From positions 1-38,791 of the forward strand of contig JAJXZJ010000026.1 in NCBI GenBank assembly GCA_021780105.1: a stretch of 38,791 nucleotides of DNA, read 5' to 3'. This stretch comes from a bacterium (GTDB taxonomy: Bacteria; Verrucomicrobiota; Verrucomicrobiia; Limisphaerales; J093). Below, piece by piece: positions 32,000-38,791 of this stretch (the stretch's first letter is position 1; every line of letters begins with the position of its first letter). Made by a program: the position numbers and the translations under genes. The notes under the pieces were generated by a model. It was given only the letters and a program-made list of their open reading frames with translations. It searched no databases and was not told where the DNA came from.

Positions 32000-33373
32000 A
32001 TGGCTGCGACGACAAAATATCCTGAACCGAAGGAGGACGATGAAGTTCTTCTACGGTTACGCGAGGATTACGGTCAAGCCGTATTAGATTTGTTTGGAAC
32101 AGGTCAGGATCTCAAAGAAGTCCGGCCTGTTTTAGATGTTGCTGGCTACACTTCCAATTTTCTCGACAACATGCGTCTGCCGGTTCACCGGTGGTTTCGT
32201 TACAGTGCGGGTTTTTCGGCTGAATGGGTGAAATGGTTGGTTGCCGAGCGAAATAACCGTGAGCTTCGCGTGCTTGATCCATTTGTGGGTTCGGGAACAA
32301 CCTGTCTTGCCTGTGATGAGATGGGCGTTGAATCTCACGGTATTGAAGCGCATCCGTTCGTTTATCGGGTCGCCTCGGCAAAGTTGAATTATACCGCCGA
32401 GCCGGAGAGATTTCTTGCAAAGGCGGAGAATGCTTTCCGCGTTGCCCGGAGTGCAACGGCGCAAACGATTCGTTATCCTGAAATCATTCAGAAATGTTAC
32501 AGCGTTGAGACATTGAGCAGTTTGGATTGTTTCCGCCAAGCAATCGAAGCCGAGCAAGACAGCACGCCTGAAGCATTGCTACTCTGGATGGCGCTTGTGT
32601 CATCGTTGCGGACCGTTTCTGAAGCCGGCACCGCGCCTTGGCAATATGTTTTGCCAGGGCGTCGCAAGACTGTGCCGCCATCACCAGAAGCAACTTTGCA
32701 TCGTTCGGTTCAGATGATCGCAGCCGACATTCGTTTCATGGCGCGACGCGCGAAGCCGCTGGCAAAATTGCGCATGGACGACGCGCGCAAGTGCGCAACC
32801 GTGCTGGATGGTTGGGCGACACTGGTCATCACATCGCCACCTTACGCGAATAATTACGATTACGCAGATGCCACGCGGCTGGAAATGGCTTTCTTGGGAG
32901 AAATTCGTGGTTGGGGAGATTTGCAGGAGACAGTGAGGAAACATTTGGTGCGCGCCTGTTCGCAGCATGTCCCGCCAAAATCGGTTAATCTTGACGAAAT
33001 TTTGGAATCGCCAGAACTAGCGCCAATCCGTGACGAAATTACGCCAGTGTGCCGTAAACTTTCGTCAGTGCGATTGGACCGCGCCGGCAAGAAGACCTAC
33101 AACAACATGGTTGCCTGCTACTTTCTCGACATGGCGCAGACGTGGAATGCTCTTCGGCGAGTTTGCGCTCCGCAATCGGAAGTGTGTTTTGTCATTGGCG
33201 ATTCTGCTCCTTATGGCGTTTATGTGCCGGTAATTGAATGGTTCGGCAAACTGGCACAAGCTGCCGGTTTTGAATCATGGACGTTTGAAAAACTCCGTGA
33301 CCGAAACAACAAATGGAAAAACCGCAAGCACCGCGTGCCGCTTTGCGAAGGCCACTTGTGGGTTCGCGGTTGA
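32000..33373 (+). CDS. DNA amino-methyltransferase (N4-cytosine or N6-adenine type)
   Basis: A 457-residue SAM-dependent methyltransferase. Motif I 'DPFVGSGTTCLACDE' begins at residue 93, with acidic 'GIEAHPF' after it. Motif IV 'TSPPYANNYDYADATRLEM' begins at residue 278, and later motifs include 'VCFVIGDSAPYG'. The N-terminal 'LPVHRWFRYSAGFS' probably forms motif X. The order X-I-(about 170 residues, target region)-IV resembles the alpha class. SPPY favours N4-cytosine but does not prove it. Base composition is more AT-rich than the flanks. The start is an ATG after an A-rich leader without Shine-Dalgarno. Ends 12 bp before the nuclease-like gene. Confidence 0.85.
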   Translation: MAATTKYPEPKEDDEVLLRLREDYGQAVLDLFGTGQDLKEVRPVLDVAGYTSNFLDNMRLPVHRWFRYSAGFSAEWVKWLVAERNNRELRVLDPFVGSGTTCLACDEMGVESHGIEAHPFVYRVASAKLNYTAEPERFLAKAENAFRVARSATAQTIRYPEIIQKCYSVETLSSLDCFRQAIEAEQDSTPEALLLWMALVSSLRTVSEAGTAPWQYVLPGRRKTVPPSPEATLHRSVQMIAADIRFMARRAKPLAKLRMDDARKCATVLDGWATLVITSPPYANNYDYADATRLEMAFLGEIRGWGDLQETVRKHLVRACSQHVPPKSVNLDEILESPELAPIRDEITPVCRKLSSVRLDRAGKKTYNNMVACYFLDMAQTWNALRRVCAPQSEVCFVIGDSAPYGVYVPVIEWFGKLAQAAGFESWTFEKLRDRNNKWKNRKHRVPLCEGHLWVRG

Positions 33374-33385
33374 GCGCAAAAGAAT

Positions 33386-34273
33386 ATGGCTGAATCACTC
33401 GCTCACAAATGGGGACAGTGCATCGGAGATGTTTTGGAGATTTTTGCCCGAAACATCCTCGGCGAAGTCGCGCAGCAACACGGCCTTTATCTTGACTCCA
33501 AACGTCCGCGTAAAGCCAGAGGCGGGCAAGGCAAAGTGACATGGCAGGATGGCTATGGAAATAAACACGACCTCGACTACGTTTTAGAACGAGGCGGAAC
33601 GGAAGAAGTTTTGGGCGTGCCGGTCGCTTTTATCGAATCCGCTTGGCGGCGATATACCAAGCACTCCAAAAACAAGGTTCAAGAAATTGAAGCGGCAGTT
33701 ATACCAATAGCTTTAACTTTCTCACGCCACCAACCATTTTGCGGAGCAGTCTTGGCTGGCGAATTTACCGGCAACGCCTTGCACCAACTTGAATCAAAAG
33801 GATTCAGCGTTTTGCATATTCCATACGCGTCAATTCTAGCTGCGTTTCGCGAGTTGGGAATAGACGCATCTTCGGAAGACGGTGTAGGTGGAACAACAGA
33901 GGAACAATTTCAAGAAAAAATCTCGCGCTGGAAATCCCAGCAACAACCGCAAGCAACCAATCGCCTGTTGGCCAAGTTGCATTCGCTTCATCAAACCGAG
34001 ATTGCGAATTTCAAACAACGCCTCAACGCGGCGCTTACCCGCCAAGTGTCTTCAATTCGACTTACGGTTTTGCGTGGCCATTCGGTCGAGTGTTCCGACA
34101 TCGAAAGTGCTATTGCCTATTTGATCGAAGAAGAAAAAGCACTCCGGTTGCGCGAAAACGGCGAACAACGGGAAGCATTTGAAGTTCAAATTCGCTTTAA
34201 CACTGGCGCAAAAATAGATGCCACTTTTCCGAAACGCGCTGAAGCCATCGCTTTCTTGAGAGGATTCGCATGA
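33386..34273 (+). CDS. Putative restriction endonuclease-like partner of the methyltransferase
   Basis: The protein has 295 residues and no name I can assign with certainty. A conserved core 'KHDLDYVLERGG' (D62, D64) and 'VPVAFIESAWRRYTKHSKNK' (E84, basic helix) resembles a PD-(D/E)xK nuclease in which the Lys of ExK is displaced (here E84-S-A, with K92 or K95 in the helix). 'FCGAVLAGEFTGNALHQLES' and 'GFSVLHIPYASILAAFRELG' follow. I recall homologues beside this methyltransferase type. The C-terminal half is a charged helical region and a small alpha/beta end. A nuclease role is inferred from context. AT-rich like its neighbours; overlaps the next gene (ATGA). Confidence 0.6.
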   Translation: MAESLAHKWGQCIGDVLEIFARNILGEVAQQHGLYLDSKRPRKARGGQGKVTWQDGYGNKHDLDYVLERGGTEEVLGVPVAFIESAWRRYTKHSKNKVQEIEAAVIPIALTFSRHQPFCGAVLAGEFTGNALHQLESKGFSVLHIPYASILAAFRELGIDASSEDGVGGTTEEQFQEKISRWKSQQQPQATNRLLAKLHSLHQTEIANFKQRLNAALTRQVSSIRLTVLRGHSVECSDIESAIAYLIEEEKALRLRENGEQREAFEVQIRFNTGAKIDATFPKRAEAIAFLRGFA

Positions 34274-34470
34274 AAACGAAGCATTGCGACAATCAATTTT
34301 GCGAGACCGAAGTAACCAAGCCGGTTTCTGTTTCCGTTCACGGCGCCGGAGATTTAAAACGTAATGTTTGCGAAGCATGTTACGAGGTTTATTGCATTGG
34401 CGTTCAACACGGTCGTCTTAGCGAAAGCCCGAAAGCATACTCAAACAGCGCCCCATCGCGTTCGAGATAA
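34270..34470 (+). CDS. Small four-cysteine (zinc-ribbon-like) protein
   Basis: A 66-residue protein with C6-x4-C11 and C34-x2-C37 ('KHCDNQFCETE', 'RNVCEACYEVYCIG') plus C42 and H47, consistent with one zinc site. The body is a short beta hairpin ('PVSVSVHGAGDLKRN'); the tail is Ser/Arg-rich. No enzymatic motif. The ATG overlaps the stop of the nuclease-like gene, so it is the third gene of the cassette. It ends 8 bp before pheT. It might act as a DNA-binding controller or partner; this is inference. Confidence 0.65.
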   Translation: MKTKHCDNQFCETEVTKPVSVSVHGAGDLKRNVCEACYEVYCIGVQHGRLSESPKAYSNSAPSRSR

Positions 34471-34478
34471 TATTTCAC

Positions 34479-36965
34479 ATGAAAGTCACCCTTAACTGGC
34501 TCAAACAATACGTTGATTTCAACTGGTCGCCGGAGGAATTGACCGAGCGGCTCACCATGCTCGGCCTCGAAGTCGAGGGCGTGCAGAAACTCGGTGGCGA
34601 GTTCGATGGCATCGTTGTCGCGCAGGTCGTCACGCGCGACAAGCACCCGAACGCCGACAAGCTCTCCGTCTGCCGCGTCAACGACGGTCGCGGCGAGCGG
34701 CAGATCGTCTGCGGCGCGCAGAATTTTAAGGCCGGCGACAAGGTGCCGCTCATCCTGCCCGGCGCGTCGCTGCCGTTGAAACCCGGCGAGAAGGAGCCGT
34801 TCACCATCAAGGTCGGCAAGCTCCGCGGCGTGGAAAGCCACGGCATGATGTGCTCGCACGACGAGCTGGGGCTCGAGCCTGAGACCATCGGCTTGAAGCG
34901 CGAGGAAGGGCTGTTGATTCTGCGCCCCGACGCCTGTGTGGGCCAGCCGTTCGCCGAATACCTTGGGCGCACCGGCGGCGACGTGGTTTATGACCTCGAA
35001 GTCACGCCGAACCGGCCGGACCTCAACAGCGTCATCGGCATTGCGCGCGAGATTGCCGCAGTCACCGGAAATCCGCTCAAGGTTCCCGTAGTCAACAATC
35101 AGCCCTCGGCTGTCCAAGCAGACAGTCTGGTTGCGGTAAGAATTGAAGATGCCGAACTTTGCCCGCGTTACACCGCGCGCGTCATCCGCGGCGTTAAGGT
35201 TGGCCCCAGCCCGGACTGGTTGCGGTCGGCGCTGGAAAAGGTCGGTCTGCGCACCATCAGCAACGTGGTGGACGTGACGAATTACGTGATGCTCGAATGC
35301 GGCCAGCCGCTGCACGCGTTCGACTATCATCTGCTTGCCAAGGCCGCCGGCGGCAAGCCGACCGTCGTCGTCCGCCGCGCCACCGCTGGCGAGAAGTTTA
35401 CCACGCTGGACGGCCAGGCCCGGACGCTGACGAACGACATGCTCCTCATTGCCGACGAGCAAAAGGGCGTCGCGCTGGCCGGCGTGATGGGCGGTCAAAA
35501 CTCGGAGATCAACGAACGCACGGTGGACGTCATCATCGAGAGCGCCTATTTCAAGCCCACGAACATCCGGCGCACCTCGAAGGCGGTCGGCCTGCGCACC
35601 GATGCGAGCTACCGTTTCGAGCGTGGCGCCGACATCGGCATCTGCGATTGGGCGAGCGCAAGGTGCGCGGCACTCATCCTCGAAACTGCCGGTGGTGAGC
35701 TTGCCCAGGGCGTCGTGGACGCGTATCCCACGCCGGTCGAGCTGCGCCAGATCACGCTGCGGCACGCCAAGGTGGGCGCGCTGCTCGGCCTCGAATTGAA
35801 GCCGGAGGAAATCGAGTTCTACCTCGGCCAGCTCGGGCTTAAGGTTGCCGGGCGCAGGCCGCGGCCGCTGGATGCCGCCATCACGGGCGCGCCGGAGCCG
35901 GTCACCTTCCGTATTCCGAGCTGGCGTGTGGACCTCAAACGCGAGGCGGACCTCATCGAAGAAGTCGGCCGCCTGCACGGCGTGGAGAAAATCCCCGCCA
36001 CCGCGCCGCGCGGCGCGGTCGGCAGCAACGCTTACGACGCCGTTCATGACCAGCTCGCCGAGGCGCGGCGCATTCTGGCGGGCCTGGGTTTGAACGAGGC
36101 CCAGGGACAGACGTTGATTGCCAACACGGCGGCCGGATTGACGCAGCCGGCGGAGGCGTTGATCGCGCTGGCCAATCCGCTCAGCGCGGACATGAACGTG
36201 CTCCGGCCGAGCCTCCTGCCGGGGTTGCTCGATTCCTTGCGACACAACCTCGCGCACAAGAACGACGCGGTGGCGCTGTTTGAGATCGGCCGGGTCTTCC
36301 GGCAAAACGGCGGCCGGCCGGTGGAACGCCGGCACGTGGCGATTGCCCTCACCGGACCGAGAAATCCGGTCTTCTGGAGTGGCGAGGAGCGCGACGCGAA
36401 GTTCGACGTTCACGACTTGAAGGGCCTGGTGGAGGAGTTTCTGGAGCAATTCGGCCTGCGCGCGGTGCAGTATCAACGGCGGGCGGAAAGCACCTCGCTG
36501 TTCCTCGAATCCGCGACGATCACGCTCGGTGGCAAACTGCCCTTGGGCGAACTGGGCCAGCTTCTGCCGACGCTGGCGAAGCGCCAAGATTTGCGCGACG
36601 CCGTGCTGCTGGCCGAACTGGATCTGGATGAACTGCTCGCCCGCCGCAACGGGGCGAAATCCTTCAAGCCGCTGCCGCAATTCCCGACGGTTCGTCGCGA
36701 CGTGGCCATGCTTGTGCCGGAAGCCACGACGCACGACGCCGTGCTCGCGGTCGTGCGGCAGACCAAGCCGGCGAATTTGGAGAGCGTCGAGTTGTTCGAC
36801 GTGTTCCGCGGCAAACACGTTCCGGCGGGACAAAAAAGCCTCGCCTACGCCTTCACTTACCGGCACGCCGAACGGACGCTGACCGACGCCGAAGTGAACG
36901 CCGCACACGAAAAGCTGGTGGGCCAGTTCAAGCAACGGTTCGCGGCAGTGGTGCGCGACGCTTGA
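34479..36965 (+). CDS. pheT: Phenylalanine--tRNA ligase beta subunit
   Basis: Charges tRNA-Phe together with PheS (alpha2beta2). At 828 residues it is the expected length. Domains in order: EMAP-like tRNA-binding domain ('IVVAQVVTRDKHPNADKLSV', about 45-150), B3/4 editing domain ('YTARVIRGVKVGPSPDWLRS', about 220-395), B5 domain ('LRHAKVGALLGLELKPEEI', about 405-490), a catalytic-like core ('LANPLSADMNVLRPSLLPGL') and FDX-ACB ('LPQFPTVRRDVAMLVPE', about 735-828). No pheS is in the window. The start lies 8 bp after the zinc-protein stop with no room for a separate promoter, so it may be transcribed with the cassette or from a promoter inside it. GC-rich again, unlike the cassette. Confidence 0.95.
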   Translation: MKVTLNWLKQYVDFNWSPEELTERLTMLGLEVEGVQKLGGEFDGIVVAQVVTRDKHPNADKLSVCRVNDGRGERQIVCGAQNFKAGDKVPLILPGASLPLKPGEKEPFTIKVGKLRGVESHGMMCSHDELGLEPETIGLKREEGLLILRPDACVGQPFAEYLGRTGGDVVYDLEVTPNRPDLNSVIGIAREIAAVTGNPLKVPVVNNQPSAVQADSLVAVRIEDAELCPRYTARVIRGVKVGPSPDWLRSALEKVGLRTISNVVDVTNYVMLECGQPLHAFDYHLLAKAAGGKPTVVVRRATAGEKFTTLDGQARTLTNDMLLIADEQKGVALAGVMGGQNSEINERTVDVIIESAYFKPTNIRRTSKAVGLRTDASYRFERGADIGICDWASARCAALILETAGGELAQGVVDAYPTPVELRQITLRHAKVGALLGLELKPEEIEFYLGQLGLKVAGRRPRPLDAAITGAPEPVTFRIPSWRVDLKREADLIEEVGRLHGVEKIPATAPRGAVGSNAYDAVHDQLAEARRILAGLGLNEAQGQTLIANTAAGLTQPAEALIALANPLSADMNVLRPSLLPGLLDSLRHNLAHKNDAVALFEIGRVFRQNGGRPVERRHVAIALTGPRNPVFWSGEERDAKFDVHDLKGLVEEFLEQFGLRAVQYQRRAESTSLFLESATITLGGKLPLGELGQLLPTLAKRQDLRDAVLLAELDLDELLARRNGAKSFKPLPQFPTVRRDVAMLVPEATTHDAVLAVVRQTKPANLESVELFDVFRGKHVPAGQKSLAYAFTYRHAERTLTDAEVNAAHEKLVGQFKQRFAAVVRDA

Positions 36966-37045
36966 CCGACCATAAAGGAAGATGAGCGCACAGGATTCTC
37001 CCCCGCGCACCTTCGGCCTTTGTCAGAGGAGAGCTTGAGCTTGCT

Positions 37046-38386
37046 TCATATCACCTTGGTCGTGCCCGGCATCGCGATCGGGTAATGGCCGTTCGCATCT
37101 GGTTCGACCGGCGCCTTGTCTTCGAGGCTGGCGACGTTGTCCAGGTCGGGCGCGAGGGCGATGTCCGCCTTGATCGCCTCGTCCCAGTTGATGAGCTTGC
37201 CCGACTCGCAGGCCATGCGGCCCATGATCGCGGCGAAGCAGGATTTGGCGGAGCGTTCCACCTCGTTGTAGGGCTTGTCGTTCCGGATCGCGTCAAACAG
37301 CAGGTCGTGTTCGTATTGATAGTGGTCCCACTCGGGGCCTTTGTAGCGCCAGGTGATGTTCGCGGTGGTGCGCTGATGACCCTTGTAAAGCATCGGCTTG
37401 GGAATCCCCTCGCCCATGACTGCACAGCCGGTCGCGCCGTGCGCGACCACGCCCCAAAAATCAAAGCAGTTCGAGATGTGCCGGCCCTCCGCCATCATCC
37501 GCGTGCCGTCGGGGAAGGTGTATTCCGCGGAGTAGTGGTCGAAAAGCTGGTCCGGGTCGGTCCGCACCTGGCGGCCGCCCATGCCTTGCACGGACACCGG
37601 CCAGTCGTTCTTCAACCAGCAGGCGACGTCAATGTTGTGGATGAGCCAGTCTTCGAGAAAACTGCCGTTGAGCCAGGTGAAGCAACTGTAGTTGGAAATT
37701 TGGTAGGCCAGCTCCGGCATGCCCGGCTGGCGCGGGTTGAGTCCGACCGGCCCGTGCATCCGGTAGGCGTAGGACGAGATGACGTCGCCGATCGCGCCGT
37801 TGTGAATCTGGTCCATGATTTCCTCCAACGGCCGGTAGTGACGGCTCATCAGGCCGCTGGCCACTTTAAGGTTTTTCTGCTTGGCCACTTCGCCGGCGCG
37901 GAAAATCCGGCGGATGCCCGGCGGGTCCACGGCAAAGGATTTTTCCATGAACACGTGGACGCCCTTCTCGACGGCATACTCGACGTGCCTCGGCCGGAAT
38001 GCCGGCGGCGTGGCGAAGAGGGCAATGTCGCCTTTTTCGAGCGAATCCACGGCTTTTTTGAAGGCGTCGAAGCCGATGAACTGCCGGTCCGGCGGCACGT
38101 CCACCTGCGTGGCGTGCTGTTGCTTGATGGCGTTCAGGCTGCTCTGGAGGCGCTGTGGAAAAACATCGGCCATCGCCACGAGCTTCGTCGGGCCTTTCGT
38201 GGACAACGCCTGCGCGGCGGCCCCGGTGCCACGGCCGCCGCAACCGATGAGCGCGATCTTGATCGTGTTGTCCTCCGCCGTGTAGCCGGGGCGGGCGATG
38301 GCGCCCGCCAGCGTGGCGGCGGCCATGACCTTGCCGGATGTTTTGAGGAAGGTGCGGCGGGTGGTAAGGGATGAGGCGGCGTTCAT
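37046..38386 (-). CDS. Gfo/Idh/MocA family oxidoreductase, Tat-exported
   Basis: A 446-residue protein. The Tat signal is 'TTRRTFLKTSGKVMAAATL'. The Rossmann fold is complete ('IKIALIGCGGRGTGAAAQAL', 'KLVAMADVF'), with 'FMEKSFAVDPPGIRRI' carrying the catalytic Lys region (EKS in place of EKP). The C-terminal domain has 'FTWLNGSFLEDWLIHNIDVA' with the expected His-Asn-Asp. The subgroup with 'GRGTGAA' and Tat signals is widespread in Planctomycetes and Verrucomicrobia. It is not close to the first oxidoreductase in sequence, so the substrates probably differ. Convergent with pheT. Confidence 0.9.
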   Translation of the reverse strand: MNAASSLTTRRTFLKTSGKVMAAATLAGAIARPGYTAEDNTIKIALIGCGGRGTGAAAQALSTKGPTKLVAMADVFPQRLQSSLNAIKQQHATQVDVPPDRQFIGFDAFKKAVDSLEKGDIALFATPPAFRPRHVEYAVEKGVHVFMEKSFAVDPPGIRRIFRAGEVAKQKNLKVASGLMSRHYRPLEEIMDQIHNGAIGDVISSYAYRMHGPVGLNPRQPGMPELAYQISNYSCFTWLNGSFLEDWLIHNIDVACWLKNDWPVSVQGMGGRQVRTDPDQLFDHYSAEYTFPDGTRMMAEGRHISNCFDFWGVVAHGATGCAVMGEGIPKPMLYKGHQRTTANITWRYKGPEWDHYQYEHDLLFDAIRNDKPYNEVERSAKSCFAAIMGRMACESGKLINWDEAIKADIALAPDLDNVASLEDKAPVEPDANGHYPIAMPGTTKVI

Positions 38387-38591
38387 GTGAATGATGCAGA
38401 ATTCAATGGCAATTTCGTATTGTTCGCCTCACCGGCGCTCCGCTCGCGCAACCAGCGCAGCGGCCAGCCTGCGGACCCGGTGGGACACGGCGGCAGCATC
38501 CGCCGGCCGGCGGCACTTGGCAAGAACGGATCAACTTGATAGTTGCGGACGGTATCAGTGCAGAGGTGCCAGCGGGCCAAATCAAATGAAA

Positions 38592-38619
38592 ACGGCGTGG
38601 AGCGTTGGCTCCACGCCGT
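38592..38619 (-). terminator. Rho-independent terminator of glnA
   Basis: A perfect 12-bp stem (acggcgtggagc at 38592-38603, gctccacgccgt at 38608-38619) with loop gttg. On the minus strand it is followed by TTTTC. It lies 46 bp after the glnA stop. The rest of 38387-38591 holds no gene or clear promoter. Confidence 0.8.
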
Positions 38620-38664
38620 GCGCATCAGGCGTTTTCTTCTTCGCCCTGGTTCCTCACAAACCGG

Positions 38665-38791
38665 TTACACGTCGTAGTAGAGGAAGAACTCGTAGGGGTG
38701 GGGGCGCAGGCGCAGGGCGTCGGCCTCCTTGCGTTTGGCGCTGACCCACATTTCCAGGAAGTCGCGGCTGAACACGTCGCCCTTCAAGAGG
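38665..38791 (-). CDS. glnA: Glutamine synthetase type I, C-terminal end (partial)
   Basis: Only the last 41 residues are in the window; the gene continues beyond the right edge. The end '[18 protein letters not shown]' matches the C-terminus of type I glutamine synthetase (compare RMTPHPVEFELYYSV), the enzyme that makes glutamine from glutamate, ammonia and ATP. The preceding '[17 protein letters not shown]' fits the last helix. The adenylylation site lies outside the window, so regulation cannot be judged. Confidence 0.85.
   Translation of the reverse strand, partial: LLKGDVFSRDFLEMWVSAKRKEADALRLRPHPYEFFLYYDV

Noticed and set aside
34404..37010. Very long open frame opposite pheT on the minus strand
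   Set aside because: It mirrors pheT, has no recognisable domain and an Arg/His/Gly-heavy composition typical of antisense frames in GC-rich genes.
1..38791. tRNA, rRNA and CRISPR arrays
   Set aside because: No TpsiC-like GGTTCGAATCC arm with matching acceptor stem, no rRNA text and no regularly spaced direct repeats were seen in the intergenic regions.

Overview
The window looks like chromosome of a GC-rich, heterotrophic member of the Verrucomicrobiota, probably a Pedosphaera/Limisphaerales-type lineage. The evidence is the combination of an H-X9-DG type prepilin, an extracellular C-terminal module with an IQASTDLLNW signature, two Tat-exported Gfo/Idh/MocA oxidoreductases, exported TIM-barrel sugar epimerase-like proteins, a PmoA-like (DUF6807) protein, a GspE-L-M-D type secretion operon and gene starts that mostly lack Shine-Dalgarno sequences. 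The assignment is an inference from gene content; no rRNA or tRNA gene was seen.

Layout. 1-1.8 kb: a nested inverted repeat, a prepilin-like gene whose last 36 codons are out of frame, and a remnant of a secreted-protein C-terminus. 1.9-3.4 kb: MazG-like pyrophosphohydrolase overlapping rsmH. 3.4-10.9 kb: carbohydrate metabolism (Gfo/Idh/MocA oxidoreductase, GH127-like glycosidase, two sugar epimerase/isomerase-like proteins) with a TPR protein and a small membrane protein. 11.0-15.9 kb: an OmpA-domain protein overlapping an orphan ParA, a PQQ-propeller protein, a second imperfect inverted repeat, a flavin reductase and purU. 16.0-22.0 kb: a tight four-gene type II secretion/type IV pilus operon (ATPase, PilM/PilN- or GspL-like, PilO/GspM-like, secretin), all junctions overlapping. 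22.0-29.1 kb: phosphofructokinase, phospholipase D/cardiolipin synthase-like protein, an outer-membrane barrel, and a divergent GH2 / PmoA-like pair around a palindromic candidate operator.

29.1-34.5 kb is the accessory part. It begins with a YchF-like protein that has lost its GTPase core, then carries two complete VapBC modules, a nucleotidyltransferase plus 67-residue partner, and a visibly more AT-rich three-gene cassette: an amino-methyltransferase with TSPPY motif, a putative nuclease-like partner and a small four-cysteine protein. This cassette ends only 8 bp before pheT, the essential phenylalanyl-tRNA synthetase beta subunit. The window closes with a second Gfo/Idh/MocA oxidoreductase and the 3' end of glnA with its terminator.

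How the genes work together: glycosidases, epimerase-like proteins and oxidoreductases, many with export signals, fit breakdown and remodelling of plant or algal sugars; the secretion operon could export such enzymes. The strongest candidates for new biology are the methyltransferase/nuclease-like/zinc-protein cassette coupled to pheT, the GTPase-less YchF relative, the frameshifted prepilin and the palindrome between GH2 and the PmoA-like gene.
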